From the NCBI GenBank assembly GCA_003134995.1, contig PLDC01000017.1:62001-126000 (forward strand): a stretch of DNA of 64,000 nt, written 5' to 3'. A program made the position numbers and the translations under genes. Numbering within the stretch: position 1 is the stretch's first letter; every line of letters begins with the position of its first letter. Below are positions 25,772-35,563 of the stretch, piece after piece. Source of the stretch: Acidobacteriaceae bacterium (GTDB lineage: Bacteria > Acidobacteriota > Terriglobia > Terriglobales > Acidobacteriaceae). The notes under the pieces were generated by a model. That model did not search any database and was not told the origin of the DNA. It was given only the letters and a program-made list of their open reading frames with translations.

Positions 25772-27521
25772 TTCGTCTGCATCCAGCGAACGGCAGGAAA
25801 TGCGCGATGAGTTGAAAGCATTGCGAGCCGAGGTGGAGCGCCTGCGCGCGGAAGTGGAGGGGCAGAAGAGCCCGGCGTCGTCATCCAATGGCAACGAGGC
25901 GGCGCCAGCGCCAGACAAGACCGTGTCTGGGCCGACCGTTCCCGCTGTCACTGCGTCGAACTTCGCCCATGCCCCTGTCGCTACTAGCGCTGCTCCCTCC
26001 ACTGCCGCACCTAGCGAGTTGGTAGCGCAAACTCCAACTCCTTCTTCCGATGCCGCGCCGGCAAAGAAGGGAAAGATCGTGCCCTTCTCGGACTGGGACT
26101 GGACCTGGCTGAACGGCAACCCGCGTAACAAAGACACGGCTTTCGATTCAAAGTTCTTCACGCCTGAAATCAGGGCCGACGTCACCTATAGCTATTCCTT
26201 CAACAAGCCAGTCGATGACTCGATGGGCGGATCGAGCGAACTGTTTCGCTCGAACGAAATTCAGTTGGAGCAACTCGGCCTCGGCGGCGATTTTCATCTC
26301 GACAACGTTCGCGCCAGGTTTATGACTCAGTTCGGAATGTATTCCACGGCGACGATTCGCAATGATCCCAGCTACTCCAAGGGGCAGTGGAATATCGCAG
26401 ATGCAGATCGTTATTTAGCGGAAGCGTACGGCGGTTATCACCTTGACGTGTTAAATGGCATTAATATTGACGCTGGTATTTTCATGTCGTATGTCGGTCT
26501 CTTCAGTTATTACAATTTCGATAATTGGGCCTACCAGCCGTCCTATGTCTCCTCAAACACGCCCTGGTTTTTCGAGGGCCTGCGGATACAGATTTTCCCG
26601 ACTCCCCATCTGAAGATTGAGCCTTGGATCATCAATGGTTGGCAATCGTATGGCTCGGCCAATTCGAGGAAGGGGCTGGGCGGGCAGATTAAATGGACGC
26701 CGTATCCCTGGATGAACATCCTCTCGAACGATTACGGCCTGGGTCATGACGATCTGTACATACCGAACCGCGGCCGCCTGCACACTGATAACAGCATTGA
26801 GATCAAGTATTACGATCATCCGGAGAAGGCTCTCGACAAGATGGCGTTCACGTTTACGGGCGATTTGGGTTGCGAATTCGGCCCCAGCACGACCACATTG
26901 GCGGGCGTGAGTTGCCATGGCAACAAGAGGGACCCACTGGCGCAAGCGAGCGCTAATTTTCCGCAGGGAGGAATCGATCCCAAGCAGAGCTTTGTCGGCT
27001 ACATGCTTTACGACCGTACCTGGTTCAAAAAGGACCGGTACGCTGTGACGATTGGCGGCGGGCAGATTAATAATCCCGGTCGCTATCTGGTTCTGGATCC
27101 TCCTATCAATGGCGAAACCGCATCCTCGGCGGCGATTAACGCGCCATACTTTACGGGGAATCCTGGCGACAGATTCAAGGCCTGGGATATGTCGCTTACC
27201 TACGATTACATGCCGCGGCAGTGGCTGACGTTTCGCTGGGAGTACGATTACCGGCATGCGAGTGTGCCTTACTGGTCTGGCAAGGGCGGAGTTACGCCGC
27301 CGGGTTCGGGAGGAGTTCCCTATACGAATAACGGATCTCCTCAGTTCTACGCGTGCATGAACGGAGGCAACACTGGCTTTGGGGACAATTCGGGGCTGTC
27401 ACTGTCAGCAAACGAAGAGCTCGCGCAAACCGCCTGCGCATCCCAAGGCAGCAGCCTCTGGACGCCCGATCTGAGACGCGACCAGCAGTTGATCGACATT
27501 GATATCATGGTCAAGTTCTAA
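25650..27521 (+). CDS. Outer-membrane porin-like beta-barrel protein of the kdp cluster
   Basis: About 623 aa from ATG 25650 with GGAG upstream. Signal peptide ends at AGAQS. Residues ~40-70 form a coiled coil (ERQEMRDELKALRAEVERLRAEVEG), then a Pro/Ala-rich linker, then a long aromatic-rich beta-barrel (DWDWTWLNGNPRNKDTAFDSKFFTPEIRADVTYSY..., LTFRWEYDYRHA) ending in alternating hydrophobics IDIDIMVKF. Similar barrels precede kdpFABC in acidobacteria-type loci. Its position suggests passage of K+ or small solutes across the outer membrane under low K+, an inference from context. Confidence 0.8.
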   Translation: MRRKSALRVLSLSMFVLLLGTWAGAQSAQGQATSSASTGPSSSASSERQEMRDELKALRAEVERLRAEVEGQKSPASSSNGNEAAPAPDKTVSGPTVPAVTASNFAHAPVATSAAPSTAAPSELVAQTPTPSSDAAPAKKGKIVPFSDWDWTWLNGNPRNKDTAFDSKFFTPEIRADVTYSYSFNKPVDDSMGGSSELFRSNEIQLEQLGLGGDFHLDNVRARFMTQFGMYSTATIRNDPSYSKGQWNIADADRYLAEAYGGYHLDVLNGINIDAGIFMSYVGLFSYYNFDNWAYQPSYVSSNTPWFFEGLRIQIFPTPHLKIEPWIINGWQSYGSANSRKGLGGQIKWTPYPWMNILSNDYGLGHDDLYIPNRGRLHTDNSIEIKYYDHPEKALDKMAFTFTGDLGCEFGPSTTTLAGVSCHGNKRDPLAQASANFPQGGIDPKQSFVGYMLYDRTWFKKDRYAVTIGGGQINNPGRYLVLDPPINGETASSAAINAPYFTGNPGDRFKAWDMSLTYDYMPRQWLTFRWEYDYRHASVPYWSGKGGVTPPGSGGVPYTNNGSPQFYACMNGGNTGFGDNSGLSLSANEELAQTACASQGSSLWTPDLRRDQQLIDIDIMVKF

Positions 27522-27536
27522 GCCGAGAGGTTTGCG

Positions 27537-27623
27537 ATGGAAGATGCGATTTTCCTGACGGTGACGATTTTATTCTTTGTAGTGTCGCTCGCCTATTTGA
27601 TTTTCTGCGAGCGGGTTCGCTGA
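27537..27623 (+). CDS. 28-aa single-helix membrane protein upstream of kdpF
   Basis: Start ATG 27537 with GAGAGG 8 nt upstream; stop TGA 27621. The peptide starts MEDAIFLTVTILFFVV and ends CERVR: one transmembrane helix with a charged C-terminus. It ends 7 nt before kdpF. Similar unannotated short proteins upstream of kdpF are, as I recall, seen in other phyla; function not established, possibly a Kdp accessory subunit. Confidence 0.6.
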   Translation: MEDAIFLTVTILFFVVSLAYLIFCERVR

Positions 27624-27630
27624 GGCCGAT

Positions 27631-27720
27631 ATGAATTCTGGACCGATCATTATGCTGGTCATTTGCGCGGGGCTGCTGGCGTATCTCGTATACGCCATGT
27701 TGCGGCCGGAGAAATTCTGA
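27631..27720 (+). CDS. kdpF: Potassium-transporting ATPase subunit KdpF
   Basis: 29 aa: [19 protein letters not shown]... ending LRPEKF, the typical KdpF end (LxPEKF). Single transmembrane helix that stabilises the KdpABC complex in E. coli. Its TGA (27718-27720) overlaps the kdpA ATG (27720-27722) by one base, implying translational coupling. Confidence 0.9.
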   Translation: MNSGPIIMLVICAGLLAYLVYAMLRPEKF

Positions 27721-29528
27721 TGACGGCAAATGGATGGCTGCAAATTCTGTTCTTGCTGCTTGTCGTGTTGCTGGTCACGAAACCGCTGGGCGGGTTCATG
27801 GCGCGGGTGTTCGGCCGCGAGCGCACGTGGCTCGATCCAGTGATGCGGCCGGTGGAGCGAATTCTTTACAAGCTTACGGGCGTGGACGAAAGTCACGAGA
27901 TGGAGTGGAAGGAATACGCCCTAGCCCTGCTTTTGTTCAGCGGGGTTTCGATGATCCTGCTGTATGTGCTACAGCGGGTGCAGTTGTGGCTGCCGTGGAA
28001 TCCGCAGAAGCTTGCGGGAGTGGCTCCGGCGCTGGCGTTCAACACCGCGGCTTCGTTCACCACAAACACGAACTGGCAGAACTACGTGCCCGAGACCACC
28101 ATGAGTTATCTGACGCAGATGGTGGCTCTGGCGTATCACAATTGGGTTTCGGCAGCGGCAGGCATGGCGCTGGCGATTGCTTTTATTCGCGGGATTGCGC
28201 GGCGCGAACAAAAGACGATCGGAAATTTCTGGGTCGATCTCGTTCGCGGGACGTTGTGGGTGCTGGCGCCGCTCTGCCTCATTGGGGCGTTGGTGCTGGT
28301 TTCGCAGGGCGTGGTGCAGAACCTGAAGCCTTACGACACGGTGCAGGTTCTCGATCCGTACCAGACGCCGCAACTGGGCGCCGATGGCAAGCCTGTGAAC
28401 GGACCTGACGGTAAACCATTGATGCAGACGGTAAGTCAGCAAGTGATCGCGCAAGGACCGACGGCTTCGCAGGAGATTATCAAAGAGCTGGGCACCAATG
28501 GTGGTGGCTTCTTCAATGTGAACAGCGCGCATCCGTTTGAAAATCCCACGCCGTTCACGAACTTTCTGGAGATGTTCTGCATCCTCGCGATTCCTTCCGC
28601 CTTTACTTACACGCTTGGGAAGATGACGGGTTCGCCGCGACATGGATGGGCGGTGTGGGCAGCGATGGCGTTGTTGTTTCTGGCGGGAGTCACCACGGCG
28701 TATTGGGCCGAAGCGCGAGGCAATCCTCTGGTCACGGCCGCGGCGCAGCACAGTACTCAGCATTCGGCTTCGGTGCAGGCCACGGGCAACCTCGAAGGGA
28801 AAGAAGTGCGCTTCGGTGTGGCGAACTCTGCACTGTTCGCGACGGTGACGACTGACACGAGTTGCGGCGCGGTCAACGCCATGCATGATTCGTTCACTCC
28901 GCTGGGTGGAATGATTCCGCTGATCAACCTCATGCTCAGCGAAGTGATCTTCGGCGGAGTGGGCGCCGGGATGTATGGAATGTTGGTCTTCGTCATTCTT
29001 TCCGTCTTTATTGCAGGACTGATGGTGGGGCGCACGCCGGAGTATCTAGGCAAAAAGATCGAAGCCTACGACGTGAAGATGGCGATGCTCGTGATCCTGA
29101 TATTCCCGCTCGCCATTCTAGTGTTCACCGCAATCTCGGTTTTATATAGCTTCGGCACTTCCGCCATGTCGAATGCAGGCCCGCACGGATTCAGCCAGGT
29201 GCTGTACGCCTTCACCTCTGCCGTGGCTAACAACGGCTCGGCTTTCGGCGGATTTAGCGGGAACACGCCCTGGTACAACACGTCGCTCGGTATAGCGATG
29301 CTGCTGGGGCGCTTCATGATGATTCTGCCGATGCTGGCGATTGCCGGAAGTCTGGCCGGCAAGAAACAGGTTCCCGCAACGCTGGGGACGTTCCCCGTGA
29401 CCGGGCCGTTGTTTACGGTTCTGCTGATCGGCGTGGTGGTGATTGTGGGCGCCCTGACATTTTTCCCGGCACTGAGTCTCGGACCGATTCTCGAACACCT
29501 GCTGATGATGGCAGGGAAGACTTTCTAG
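27720..29528 (+). CDS. kdpA: Potassium-transporting ATPase subunit KdpA
   Basis: 602 aa from ATG 27720 (an in-frame extension to 27663 lies within kdpF and is not used). KdpA is the K+-binding, channel-like subunit of the high-affinity K+ pump. The four filter-like loops are visible: [54 protein letters not shown] and [17 protein letters not shown]. About ten membrane helices. It starts kdpABC proper in the order F-A-B-C, coupled to kdpF and 19 nt before kdpB. Confidence 0.97.
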   Translation: MTANGWLQILFLLLVVLLVTKPLGGFMARVFGRERTWLDPVMRPVERILYKLTGVDESHEMEWKEYALALLLFSGVSMILLYVLQRVQLWLPWNPQKLAGVAPALAFNTAASFTTNTNWQNYVPETTMSYLTQMVALAYHNWVSAAAGMALAIAFIRGIARREQKTIGNFWVDLVRGTLWVLAPLCLIGALVLVSQGVVQNLKPYDTVQVLDPYQTPQLGADGKPVNGPDGKPLMQTVSQQVIAQGPTASQEIIKELGTNGGGFFNVNSAHPFENPTPFTNFLEMFCILAIPSAFTYTLGKMTGSPRHGWAVWAAMALLFLAGVTTAYWAEARGNPLVTAAAQHSTQHSASVQATGNLEGKEVRFGVANSALFATVTTDTSCGAVNAMHDSFTPLGGMIPLINLMLSEVIFGGVGAGMYGMLVFVILSVFIAGLMVGRTPEYLGKKIEAYDVKMAMLVILIFPLAILVFTAISVLYSFGTSAMSNAGPHGFSQVLYAFTSAVANNGSAFGGFSGNTPWYNTSLGIAMLLGRFMMILPMLAIAGSLAGKKQVPATLGTFPVTGPLFTVLLIGVVVIVGALTFFPALSLGPILEHLLMMAGKTF

Positions 29529-29547
29529 ACAGGTTTACTAGGTAAAT

Positions 29548-31590
29548 ATGGTAAGCAAGAAATCAAAACGCAGCTTGTGGGATGTGAATATCGTGCGTCG
29601 CGCGTCGTGGGATTCGCTGGTAAAGCTGCATCCCGTGACCATGATGCGCAATCCGGTGATGTTCGTCGTCGAGGTCGGCAGCGTCGTAACTACCGTGCTC
29701 CTTATTGTGGAACGAATGCACGGTGAGCCTGGATTCGGATTCAATCTCCAGATCACGCTGTGGTTGTGGTTTACCGTGTTGTTCGCAAACTTCGCCGAGG
29801 CCATGGCGGAAGGCCGTGGCAAGGCGCAGGCCGATGCGTTGCGCCGCGCGAAAGCCGAGACCATGGCGAACCGCCTGCTTCCGGACGGAAAAACGGAGAC
29901 CGTGCCCGGTTCAAAATTGCGCTCGGGAGATATGGTTCTGGTAGAGGCCGGAGAATTCGTTCCCGGCGATGGCGAGATTGTGGAAGGCGTGGCGTCTGTG
30001 GACGAGTCGGCGATCACGGGCGAGTCGGCGCCGGTAATTCGTGAAGCGGGCGGTGACCGCTCGGCAGTCACGGGTGGAACACGCGTGCTTTCGGACTGGG
30101 TGAAGATAAAGATCACCTCGAATCCCGGAGAAACTTTTCTCGATCGTATGATCGCGCTGGTTGAAGGCGCGGAGCGGCAAAAGACTCCCAACGAAATTGC
30201 GCTGAACATTCTGCTGGCGGGGCTGACGATTGTGTTTCTGCTGGCCGTGGTCACGCTGCAGCCGTTTGCGATTTATGCGGGCGCGCCGCAAACGGTGTTT
30301 GTGCTGGTGTCGCTGCTAGTGTGCCTGATTCCAACCACAATCGGCGGCTTGCTTTCCGCGATCGGCATCGCGGGCATGGACCGCCTCGTGCAGCACAACG
30401 TGCTGGCGATGTCAGGACGCGCGGTAGAAGCTGCCGGCGATGTGAATACACTTCTTCTCGATAAGACTGGCACCATCACGCTGGGCAATCGCCAGGCCAC
30501 CGAGTTCGTGACCGCGCCGGGCGTAACCGAAGCGATGCTGGCGGATTCGGCTCAGCTCTCTTCGCTGGCGGACGAGACTCCCGAGGGACGCTCGATTGTG
30601 GTTCTCGCCAAAGAAAAATATGGATTGCGCGGGCGCGAGATGAGTTCGCACGACGCCGAATTTATTCCCTTCAGCGCGATGACTCGCATGTCCGGCGTGA
30701 ATCTTGACGGGCGCGCCATCCGCAAAGGCGCGACCGAGGCAGTTGCCAAGTATTTGGAAGACCAGGGTGGTTCGCTTCCCGCAGAAGTGCGCGCCGCGGT
30801 GGAGGTGATTTCGCGAGCGGGAGGAACTCCGCTGGTAGTGGCGGAAAACGGCCGGGCAATGGGCGTGATTCAACTCAAAGATATTGTGAAAGGCGGCATG
30901 CGGCAGCGTTTCGATCAGCTGCGCGCGATGGGAATCAAGACGGTGATGATCACGGGAGACAATCCGTTGACGGCGGCGGCCATTGCGAGCGAGGCCGGGG
31001 TCGATGACTTTCTGGCGCAAGCTACGCCGAAAGACAAGCTGGACTTGATTCGACGCGAGCAAGGCCAGGGCAAGCTGGTTGCGATGACTGGTGATGGCAC
31101 CAACGATGCGCCGGCTCTCGCGCAGGCCGACGTAGGCGTCGCCATGAACACCGGCACACAGGCGGCGAAAGAAGCCGGCAACATGGTCGACCTCGATTCG
31201 AATCCGACCAAGCTGATTGAGATCGTGGAAATCGGCAAGCAGTTGCTGATGACGCGGGGCGCGCTCACCACGTTTTCGATTTCCAATGATGTGGCCAAAT
31301 ATTTCGCGATCATCCCCGCGATGTTCGCCGGAACATTTCCCGTCCTGCAGGCACTCAACGTGATGCGGCTAGCCACGCCGCAATCGGCAATCTTATCTGC
31401 CGTCATCTTTAATGCGCTAATAATCGTTGCGCTGATTCCTCTCGCGTTACGCGGAGTGAAATATGTTCCGCAGGGCGCGGCCGTGCTGTTGCGCCGCAAT
31501 CTGCTGGTCTATGGCTGTGGCGGAGTGATCGTGCCGTTTATCGGAATCAAGCTGATCGACTTGCTGATTGTGCGGGCTGGTTTAGCGTAA
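29548..31590 (+). CDS. kdpB: Potassium-transporting ATPase subunit KdpB
   Basis: 680 aa P-type ATPase subunit. Phosphorylation motif DKTGTIT with Asp305, A-domain motif [11 protein letters not shown]-binding region KGAT, and hinge [20 protein letters not shown]; membrane motif PTTIGGL. All key residues of an active pump are present. ATP hydrolysis here drives K+ transfer through KdpA. Preceded by a modest ribosome binding site (AGGTAA), and 23 nt before kdpC. Confidence 0.97.
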   Translation: MVSKKSKRSLWDVNIVRRASWDSLVKLHPVTMMRNPVMFVVEVGSVVTTVLLIVERMHGEPGFGFNLQITLWLWFTVLFANFAEAMAEGRGKAQADALRRAKAETMANRLLPDGKTETVPGSKLRSGDMVLVEAGEFVPGDGEIVEGVASVDESAITGESAPVIREAGGDRSAVTGGTRVLSDWVKIKITSNPGETFLDRMIALVEGAERQKTPNEIALNILLAGLTIVFLLAVVTLQPFAIYAGAPQTVFVLVSLLVCLIPTTIGGLLSAIGIAGMDRLVQHNVLAMSGRAVEAAGDVNTLLLDKTGTITLGNRQATEFVTAPGVTEAMLADSAQLSSLADETPEGRSIVVLAKEKYGLRGREMSSHDAEFIPFSAMTRMSGVNLDGRAIRKGATEAVAKYLEDQGGSLPAEVRAAVEVISRAGGTPLVVAENGRAMGVIQLKDIVKGGMRQRFDQLRAMGIKTVMITGDNPLTAAAIASEAGVDDFLAQATPKDKLDLIRREQGQGKLVAMTGDGTNDAPALAQADVGVAMNTGTQAAKEAGNMVDLDSNPTKLIEIVEIGKQLLMTRGALTTFSISNDVAKYFAIIPAMFAGTFPVLQALNVMRLATPQSAILSAVIFNALIIVALIPLALRGVKYVPQGAAVLLRRNLLVYGCGGVIVPFIGIKLIDLLIVRAGLA

Positions 31591-31613
31591 TAACGACCGG
31601 CGTAGAGGCAATT

Positions 31614-32195
31614 ATGAAGAAGAATCTGATCACGGCAGTATTGATGACGGTGGTGACCACAATATTCTTCGGTCTGTTGTTTCCACTGTTAATCACCGCG
31701 CTCGCGCAAGTTTTGTTTCCGAAGCAGGCCAACGGAGAGTTGCTCACGCGAAATGGAAAAGTCGTGGGATCGCGATTGATCGGGCAGTCATTCACCTCGC
31801 CGGGATATTTTCACTCGCGTCCATCGAGCGCCGGGACGGGCTATGACGCGGCCAATTCCAGCGGATCGAACCTTGGGCCCACAAATCAATCGCTTATCGC
31901 GCGAGTGCAGGGCGATGCTGACCGGCTGCAGGCAGAAAATCCCGGTGCCGCAATCCCAATGGATTTGCTAACCACGTCAGGCTCCGGCCTCGATCCGCAC
32001 ATCTCGCCGGAGGCCGCAGAATTCCAAGTGCCGCGCATCGCGAAAGAACGCAAGCTAAGCGACGATGTAGTTCGCGAAGCCGTACGCCAGCACACAGAGT
32101 CACGTCAGTTCGGATTTCTCGGCGAGCCGAGGGTGAACGTCCTGGAATTAAATCTCACGTTGGATGAAATCTCGGCGAAGCCAGCGGCACACTGA
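31614..32195 (+). CDS. kdpC: Potassium-transporting ATPase subunit KdpC
   Basis: 193 aa with one N-terminal transmembrane helix ([27 protein letters not shown]) and a periplasmic/peripheral domain: [56 protein letters not shown] and LNLTLDE. KdpC supports nucleotide affinity and links KdpA to KdpB. A good ribosome binding site (AGAGG) precedes it. It is the last structural kdp gene before a second regulatory pair 110 nt downstream. Confidence 0.97.
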   Translation: MKKNLITAVLMTVVTTIFFGLLFPLLITALAQVLFPKQANGELLTRNGKVVGSRLIGQSFTSPGYFHSRPSSAGTGYDAANSSGSNLGPTNQSLIARVQGDADRLQAENPGAAIPMDLLTTSGSGLDPHISPEAAEFQVPRIAKERKLSDDVVREAVRQHTESRQFGFLGEPRVNVLELNLTLDEISAKPAAH

Positions 32196-32305
32196 TCAAG
32201 ATGTCCGCGCCTGTAGGTCGCACTGACTCCCTAGCATAAGAACATTGACGCGAAGCGCCTGCCTGCGGTCTGATAGGTTCGCACGTGCTGCAAGGTGCTA
32301 CTGCC

Positions 32306-33583
32306 ATGAGCGAACCGAAGCGCCCGGCGATCAACTGGATGGACGTGCTCTGGCTAGTGTTACTGGCCTTACTCGCCGTCCTGCCGCCCGTGCGCGAATA
32401 TCACAAGCAGCTGATCTTGCTCGGTTTCGGCATTCTTCAATTCAACGAAGGCCGGTTCATCGCGCGGCTTCCACGCCGCGGCCCGGTTTACGTCGTCATG
32501 TTAAAGATCGCCCTCGCCACATTGTTGCTCGATCACACGGGCGAGATCCCCATCAACAGCTATTACTATCCCATCTACTACCTGCCCGCAGTCACGGCGG
32601 CAGAATATTTCGGTCCATGGGCCACGCTGCTATGGACTTCGCTGGCCTCTGGCGCCTACTGTTCGTATCTTTATCCCGCGTTGCAGGAGTACGAGATCAC
32701 CGCGGAAGACTATGGGCGACTTGCCATCCGAATCGTTTTTTTCTTTCTCGCGGCGATGGTCGTCAACCGCTTTGTAGTCGAGAGTAGGCGCCAGACTCAG
32801 CGCTATCAGGAATTGGCCGGGACTCTCGCGGAAACCAACCGCAGACTGGAGCAGGCGCAGGATGAAGCTCGACGTTCAGAACGTCTGGCCGCGCTAGGAC
32901 AAATGTCCGCCGGGCTGGCGCATGAAATTCGCAACCCGCTGGGCGTGATCAAGGGTTCGGCTGAGATGCTTCATCAGAAGTTGGGAGAATCGAATCCGCT
33001 GGCCAGCGAACTCGCCGGTTATATTTCCAGTGAGACCAACCGCTTGAGCGCGCTGGTGACGCGCTTCCTTGATTTCGCGCGGCCGCTGCATGCCGAGCTG
33101 TCTCCGGCTGAAATTACTGCGGTGCTCGAACGTGCGCTGCACGATGTCGCATTAATGCACCAGGACGGGCCGGTGCGAGTGGAACGACAGTTCGAAGCGA
33201 ACTTACCGCTCGTTCCATTGGACGAAAGTCTCAGCGAGCAGGCGTTCGTGAATCTGATTCAAAATGCTTATGATGCAATGGGCAGCAGTGGTGGAACACT
33301 GCGGGTGGTGGCGACGAGGGCGACGAATTCAGGTCGCGACGGAGTGGAAGTGCGAATTGAGGACTCAGGGCCGGGAGTTCCAGGGGAACTGCGGGAGCAG
33401 ATCTTCAATCCGTTTGTGACCACCAAGAAAACCGGCGTGGGCCTCGGTCTCTCGATTGTCTCTAGGATTATCGACGGCCATCATGGAACGATTCGCGTTG
33501 AAGCCGCCGGAAGCGGTCAGCAGGGCGCCAGCTTTGTGGTATTTTTTCCCGCAGGCGGCGAAGCGGCCCAGCAAGCATCTTAG
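32306..33583 (+). CDS. Membrane sensor histidine kinase (kdp-linked)
   Basis: 425 aa from ATG 32306. Several N-terminal membrane helices (VLWLVLLALLAVLPP, LATLLLDHTGEIPINS..., IVFFFLAAMVVNRFVVESRR), coiled-coil linker, HisKA GLAHEIRNPLGVIKGSAEML with the phospho-acceptor His, then HATPase LIQNAYDAMGSSGG, DSGPGVP and GVGLGLSIVSRIIDGHHG. Paired with the NtrC-type regulator 36 nt downstream. Its place after kdpC suggests it either helps regulate potassium transport or was inherited as a neighbour. Confidence 0.88.
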   Translation: MSEPKRPAINWMDVLWLVLLALLAVLPPVREYHKQLILLGFGILQFNEGRFIARLPRRGPVYVVMLKIALATLLLDHTGEIPINSYYYPIYYLPAVTAAEYFGPWATLLWTSLASGAYCSYLYPALQEYEITAEDYGRLAIRIVFFFLAAMVVNRFVVESRRQTQRYQELAGTLAETNRRLEQAQDEARRSERLAALGQMSAGLAHEIRNPLGVIKGSAEMLHQKLGESNPLASELAGYISSETNRLSALVTRFLDFARPLHAELSPAEITAVLERALHDVALMHQDGPVRVERQFEANLPLVPLDESLSEQAFVNLIQNAYDAMGSSGGTLRVVATRATNSGRDGVEVRIEDSGPGVPGELREQIFNPFVTTKKTGVGLGLSIVSRIIDGHHGTIRVEAAGSGQQGASFVVFFPAGGEAAQQAS

Positions 33584-33619
33584 TTCGTAGCCCATTGTTC
33601 GAAGCGCATTTGCAACGGT

Positions 33620-34990
33620 ATGCCAACGATCTTAATTGTCGAAGACGAAGCCAAGATGCGGCGCCTGCTCGAATTGAATCTCGGCGAGGACGGCTTCACC
33701 ACGCTCTCCGCCGGCGACGCAGAGTCTGGGCTGAAACTTCTGCGCGAAAACACAGTTGACCTCGTGGTCACCGATCTCAAGCTGCCGGGCATGAACGGCC
33801 TGGAATTCCTGCAAACAATAAAACGCCAAAACGCGGCGATGCCAGTGGTGGTAATGACGGCCTTTGGTTCGGTAGAGACGGCCGTCGAAGCCATGAAAGC
33901 CGGAGCCAGCGACTACGTGCTGAAACCATTTTCGCTCGGCGAGATGCGCATGGTGATCCGCAAGGAACTGGACGTCCACAACCTGCGCGAGGAAAATCGG
34001 TCGCTGCGCGAAGCGCTGGGCAAACGCTACGCGCACCCAAACATTGTGGCGCGCAGCCCGAAGATGCAAGAGGTGTTGGCGATGCTTGAGCGCGTCGCGC
34101 CCACAAATTCGACGGTGCTGCTCGGTGGAGAGAGCGGCGTTGGCAAGGATTTGATTGCTCGCGCTATTCATGAGAAATCGCGGCGTGCGTCGGGGCCGTT
34201 TATCAAGATCAACAGCACAGCTATTCCTGAGAATCTCTTGGAGAGCGAACTGTTCGGATACGAGAAGGGCGCCTTCACCGGGGCAAACAACAGCAAGCCA
34301 GGAAAGTTCGAGCTGGCTGACAAGGGGACTTTGTTTCTCGACGAGATTGGCGATGTGCCGCCGGCGACTCAAGTGAAGCTGCTGCGCGTGCTGCAAGAGC
34401 GTGAGTTTGAACGGCTGGGTGGCACGCGCACGGTGAAGGTGGACGTCCGGCTGATTGCGGCCACCAACCGCGATCTGCGCGAGGCGCTCGAGCAAGGTAC
34501 GTTTCGCGAGGACCTTTATTATCGCTTGAACGTTGTCCCCATCGACATCGCGCCGCTCCGCCAGCGCAAGGAAGACATCCCGGAGCTCGTGAATCTTTTT
34601 ATCTCGCGCTTCGCCGCAGATTCAGGCAAGCCCGTGAAAAGCATTACGCCGGAGGCGATGCAAATTCTGGTGAACTACCACTGGCCGGGAAATGTGCGCG
34701 AGTTGCAGAACATCATCGAGCGCGCCTGCGCACTCGCAAAGGGCACGGTACTCGAAGCGGCGGACATTCATCTGGACGTGCGTCCGGCCAAGGCCGCGAA
34801 CGGTACGAGCGGATTCCTTCCCGAGGGTATGACGCTGGAGCACTGGGAAGATGAAATGATCCGCGAAGCGCTGCGGCGAGCAAATGGAAATAAGAGTCAG
34901 GCAGCGCGGTTGCTAGGCTTGTCGCGCAATGCGCTGCGCTATCGGCTGTCGAAGATTGGGATTGCGGATGAGGGGGAGAAAGAAACTTAG
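33620..34990 (+). CDS. Sigma-54-dependent response regulator (NtrC family)
   Basis: 456 aa. Receiver with Asp52 ([12 protein letters not shown]) and Lys in [11 protein letters not shown]+ domain with Walker A GESGVGKD, the sigma-54 contact GAFTGA (~217-222), and [11 protein letters not shown]-terminal Fis-type helix-turn-helix ([27 protein letters not shown]). It activates sigma-54 promoters when phosphorylated by the kinase upstream. I found no convincing TGGCAC-N5-TTGC promoter in this locus, so targets are probably elsewhere. Confidence 0.92.
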   Translation: MPTILIVEDEAKMRRLLELNLGEDGFTTLSAGDAESGLKLLRENTVDLVVTDLKLPGMNGLEFLQTIKRQNAAMPVVVMTAFGSVETAVEAMKAGASDYVLKPFSLGEMRMVIRKELDVHNLREENRSLREALGKRYAHPNIVARSPKMQEVLAMLERVAPTNSTVLLGGESGVGKDLIARAIHEKSRRASGPFIKINSTAIPENLLESELFGYEKGAFTGANNSKPGKFELADKGTLFLDEIGDVPPATQVKLLRVLQEREFERLGGTRTVKVDVRLIAATNRDLREALEQGTFREDLYYRLNVVPIDIAPLRQRKEDIPELVNLFISRFAADSGKPVKSITPEAMQILVNYHWPGNVRELQNIIERACALAKGTVLEAADIHLDVRPAKAANGTSGFLPEGMTLEHWEDEMIREALRRANGNKSQAARLLGLSRNALRYRLSKIGIADEGEKET

Positions 34991-35089
34991 TTCGAGGTCC
35001 TGTTTCGGGACAGTTCCGAGTTCGAAATAACAGATTGTCGTCAGCTCTGGTTTGCTTGCACATACAATCGTTTCTGAGAGGCAATGTCT

Positions 35090-35182
35090 GGAGAGTGTTG
35101 CCAGTGGGTACTGGACGCTGTTTTTCACACCAGTCGAGTGGCTTAGTCAGCCACTAGGGTTCGACTCCCTCGCTCTCCGCCA
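35090..35182 (+). tRNA. Class II tRNA with 8/4 acceptor/T-stem (allo-tRNA or tRNA-Sec-like)
   Basis: 93 nt with encoded CCA. Acceptor stem GGAGAGTG/CGCTCTCC is 8 bp (35090-35097, 35171-35178), discriminator G, CCA at 35180-35182. T arm is AGGG-TTCGACT-CCCT: 4 bp, with the TTCGACT loop seen in E. coli selC. The D arm is CCAGT-GGGT-ACTGG with a 4-nt loop, as in selenocysteine tRNAs. A 7-bp variable arm AGTGGCT-TAGTC-AGCCACT is strong. The anticodon arm (~35116-35136) is irregular: 3 bp CTG/CAG closing a 10-nt loop TTTTTCACAC. A bulged fold gives a 7-nt loop with UUC; alignment to selC would give UCA. Canonical tRNAs have 7/5, canonical bacterial tRNA-Sec 8/5. Acidobacterial 8/4 tRNAs were described by Mukai and colleagues (2017, from memory). 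Confidence 0.75.
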
Positions 35183-35206
35183 GTCACTCGACGACATATT
35201 AATTGC

Positions 35207-35234
35207 TTGACAATGCTGCTGTTGGAGTTATGCT
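35207..35234 (+). promoter_or_regulatory. Sigma-70-type promoter
   Basis: TTGACA (35207-35212), 16-bp spacer, TATGCT (35229-35234). Near-consensus, with expected start around 35241. It drives either a short RNA ending at 35310 or, with read-through, the FecR-domain gene at 35564. Confidence 0.7.
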
Positions 35235-35240
35235 TGGGGT

Positions 35241-35310
35241 GTGTGAAGGACAGCGTCCGGTACTAGTTTTCTATCGTGGCCCCGACTGACTATCGGGGCC
35301 TCTGTATTTT
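35241..35310 (+). ncRNA. Candidate ~70-nt small RNA or attenuated leader
   Basis: Between the promoter and the hairpin GGCCCCGA-CTGACTA-TCGGGGCC (35278-35300) followed by TCTGTATTTT no open frame of note is seen. A small GGAC-AGC-GTCC hairpin lies in the 5' part. It is 25 nt beyond the unusual tRNA. No known RNA family recognised. Confidence 0.5.
35278..35310 (+). terminator. Intrinsic terminator-like hairpin
   Basis: 8-bp perfect GC-rich stem with 7-nt loop and a moderately T-rich tail TCTGTATTTT. Confidence 0.6.
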
Positions 35311-35563
35311 CGAGCCTCGCGGCTTTTGTAGGCCGCGAGTCTTGACTACCGCTGGCTGAAAACCACCACCTTGGCTCAGCGTAGCCACCGCCTCAAGCTT
35401 AACGTTTGTACTTCCATCAAGCGCCGCGCTTTTTCTCCTGAAAACAAAAGAGTTACCGAGCGTTTCCGCACCGCACTTTTGGCATGGCACTTGCTTTGAA
35501 CCATTGAGGCAATCCCTTAGTTTCAGTTTCAATCACTCTGCGACAGTTCGGGGGGAGGTAATT

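Larger units (their letters stand above)
34991..35563. other. 573-bp intergenic region holding an unusual tRNA and a possible small RNA
   Basis: Contains the 8/4-type tRNA (35090-35182), a strong promoter (35207-35234), a terminator-like hairpin (35278-35310) and a second hairpin CTCGCGGC...GCCGCGAG (35316-35339). A minus-strand open frame with a CxxC motif (35290-35532) is judged spurious because it reads through both hairpins. Confidence 0.6.

Noticed and set aside
35290-35532. 80-aa minus-strand frame with CxxC
   Set aside because: Covers hairpin and FecR leader, no ribosome binding site, lacks a second metal pair.
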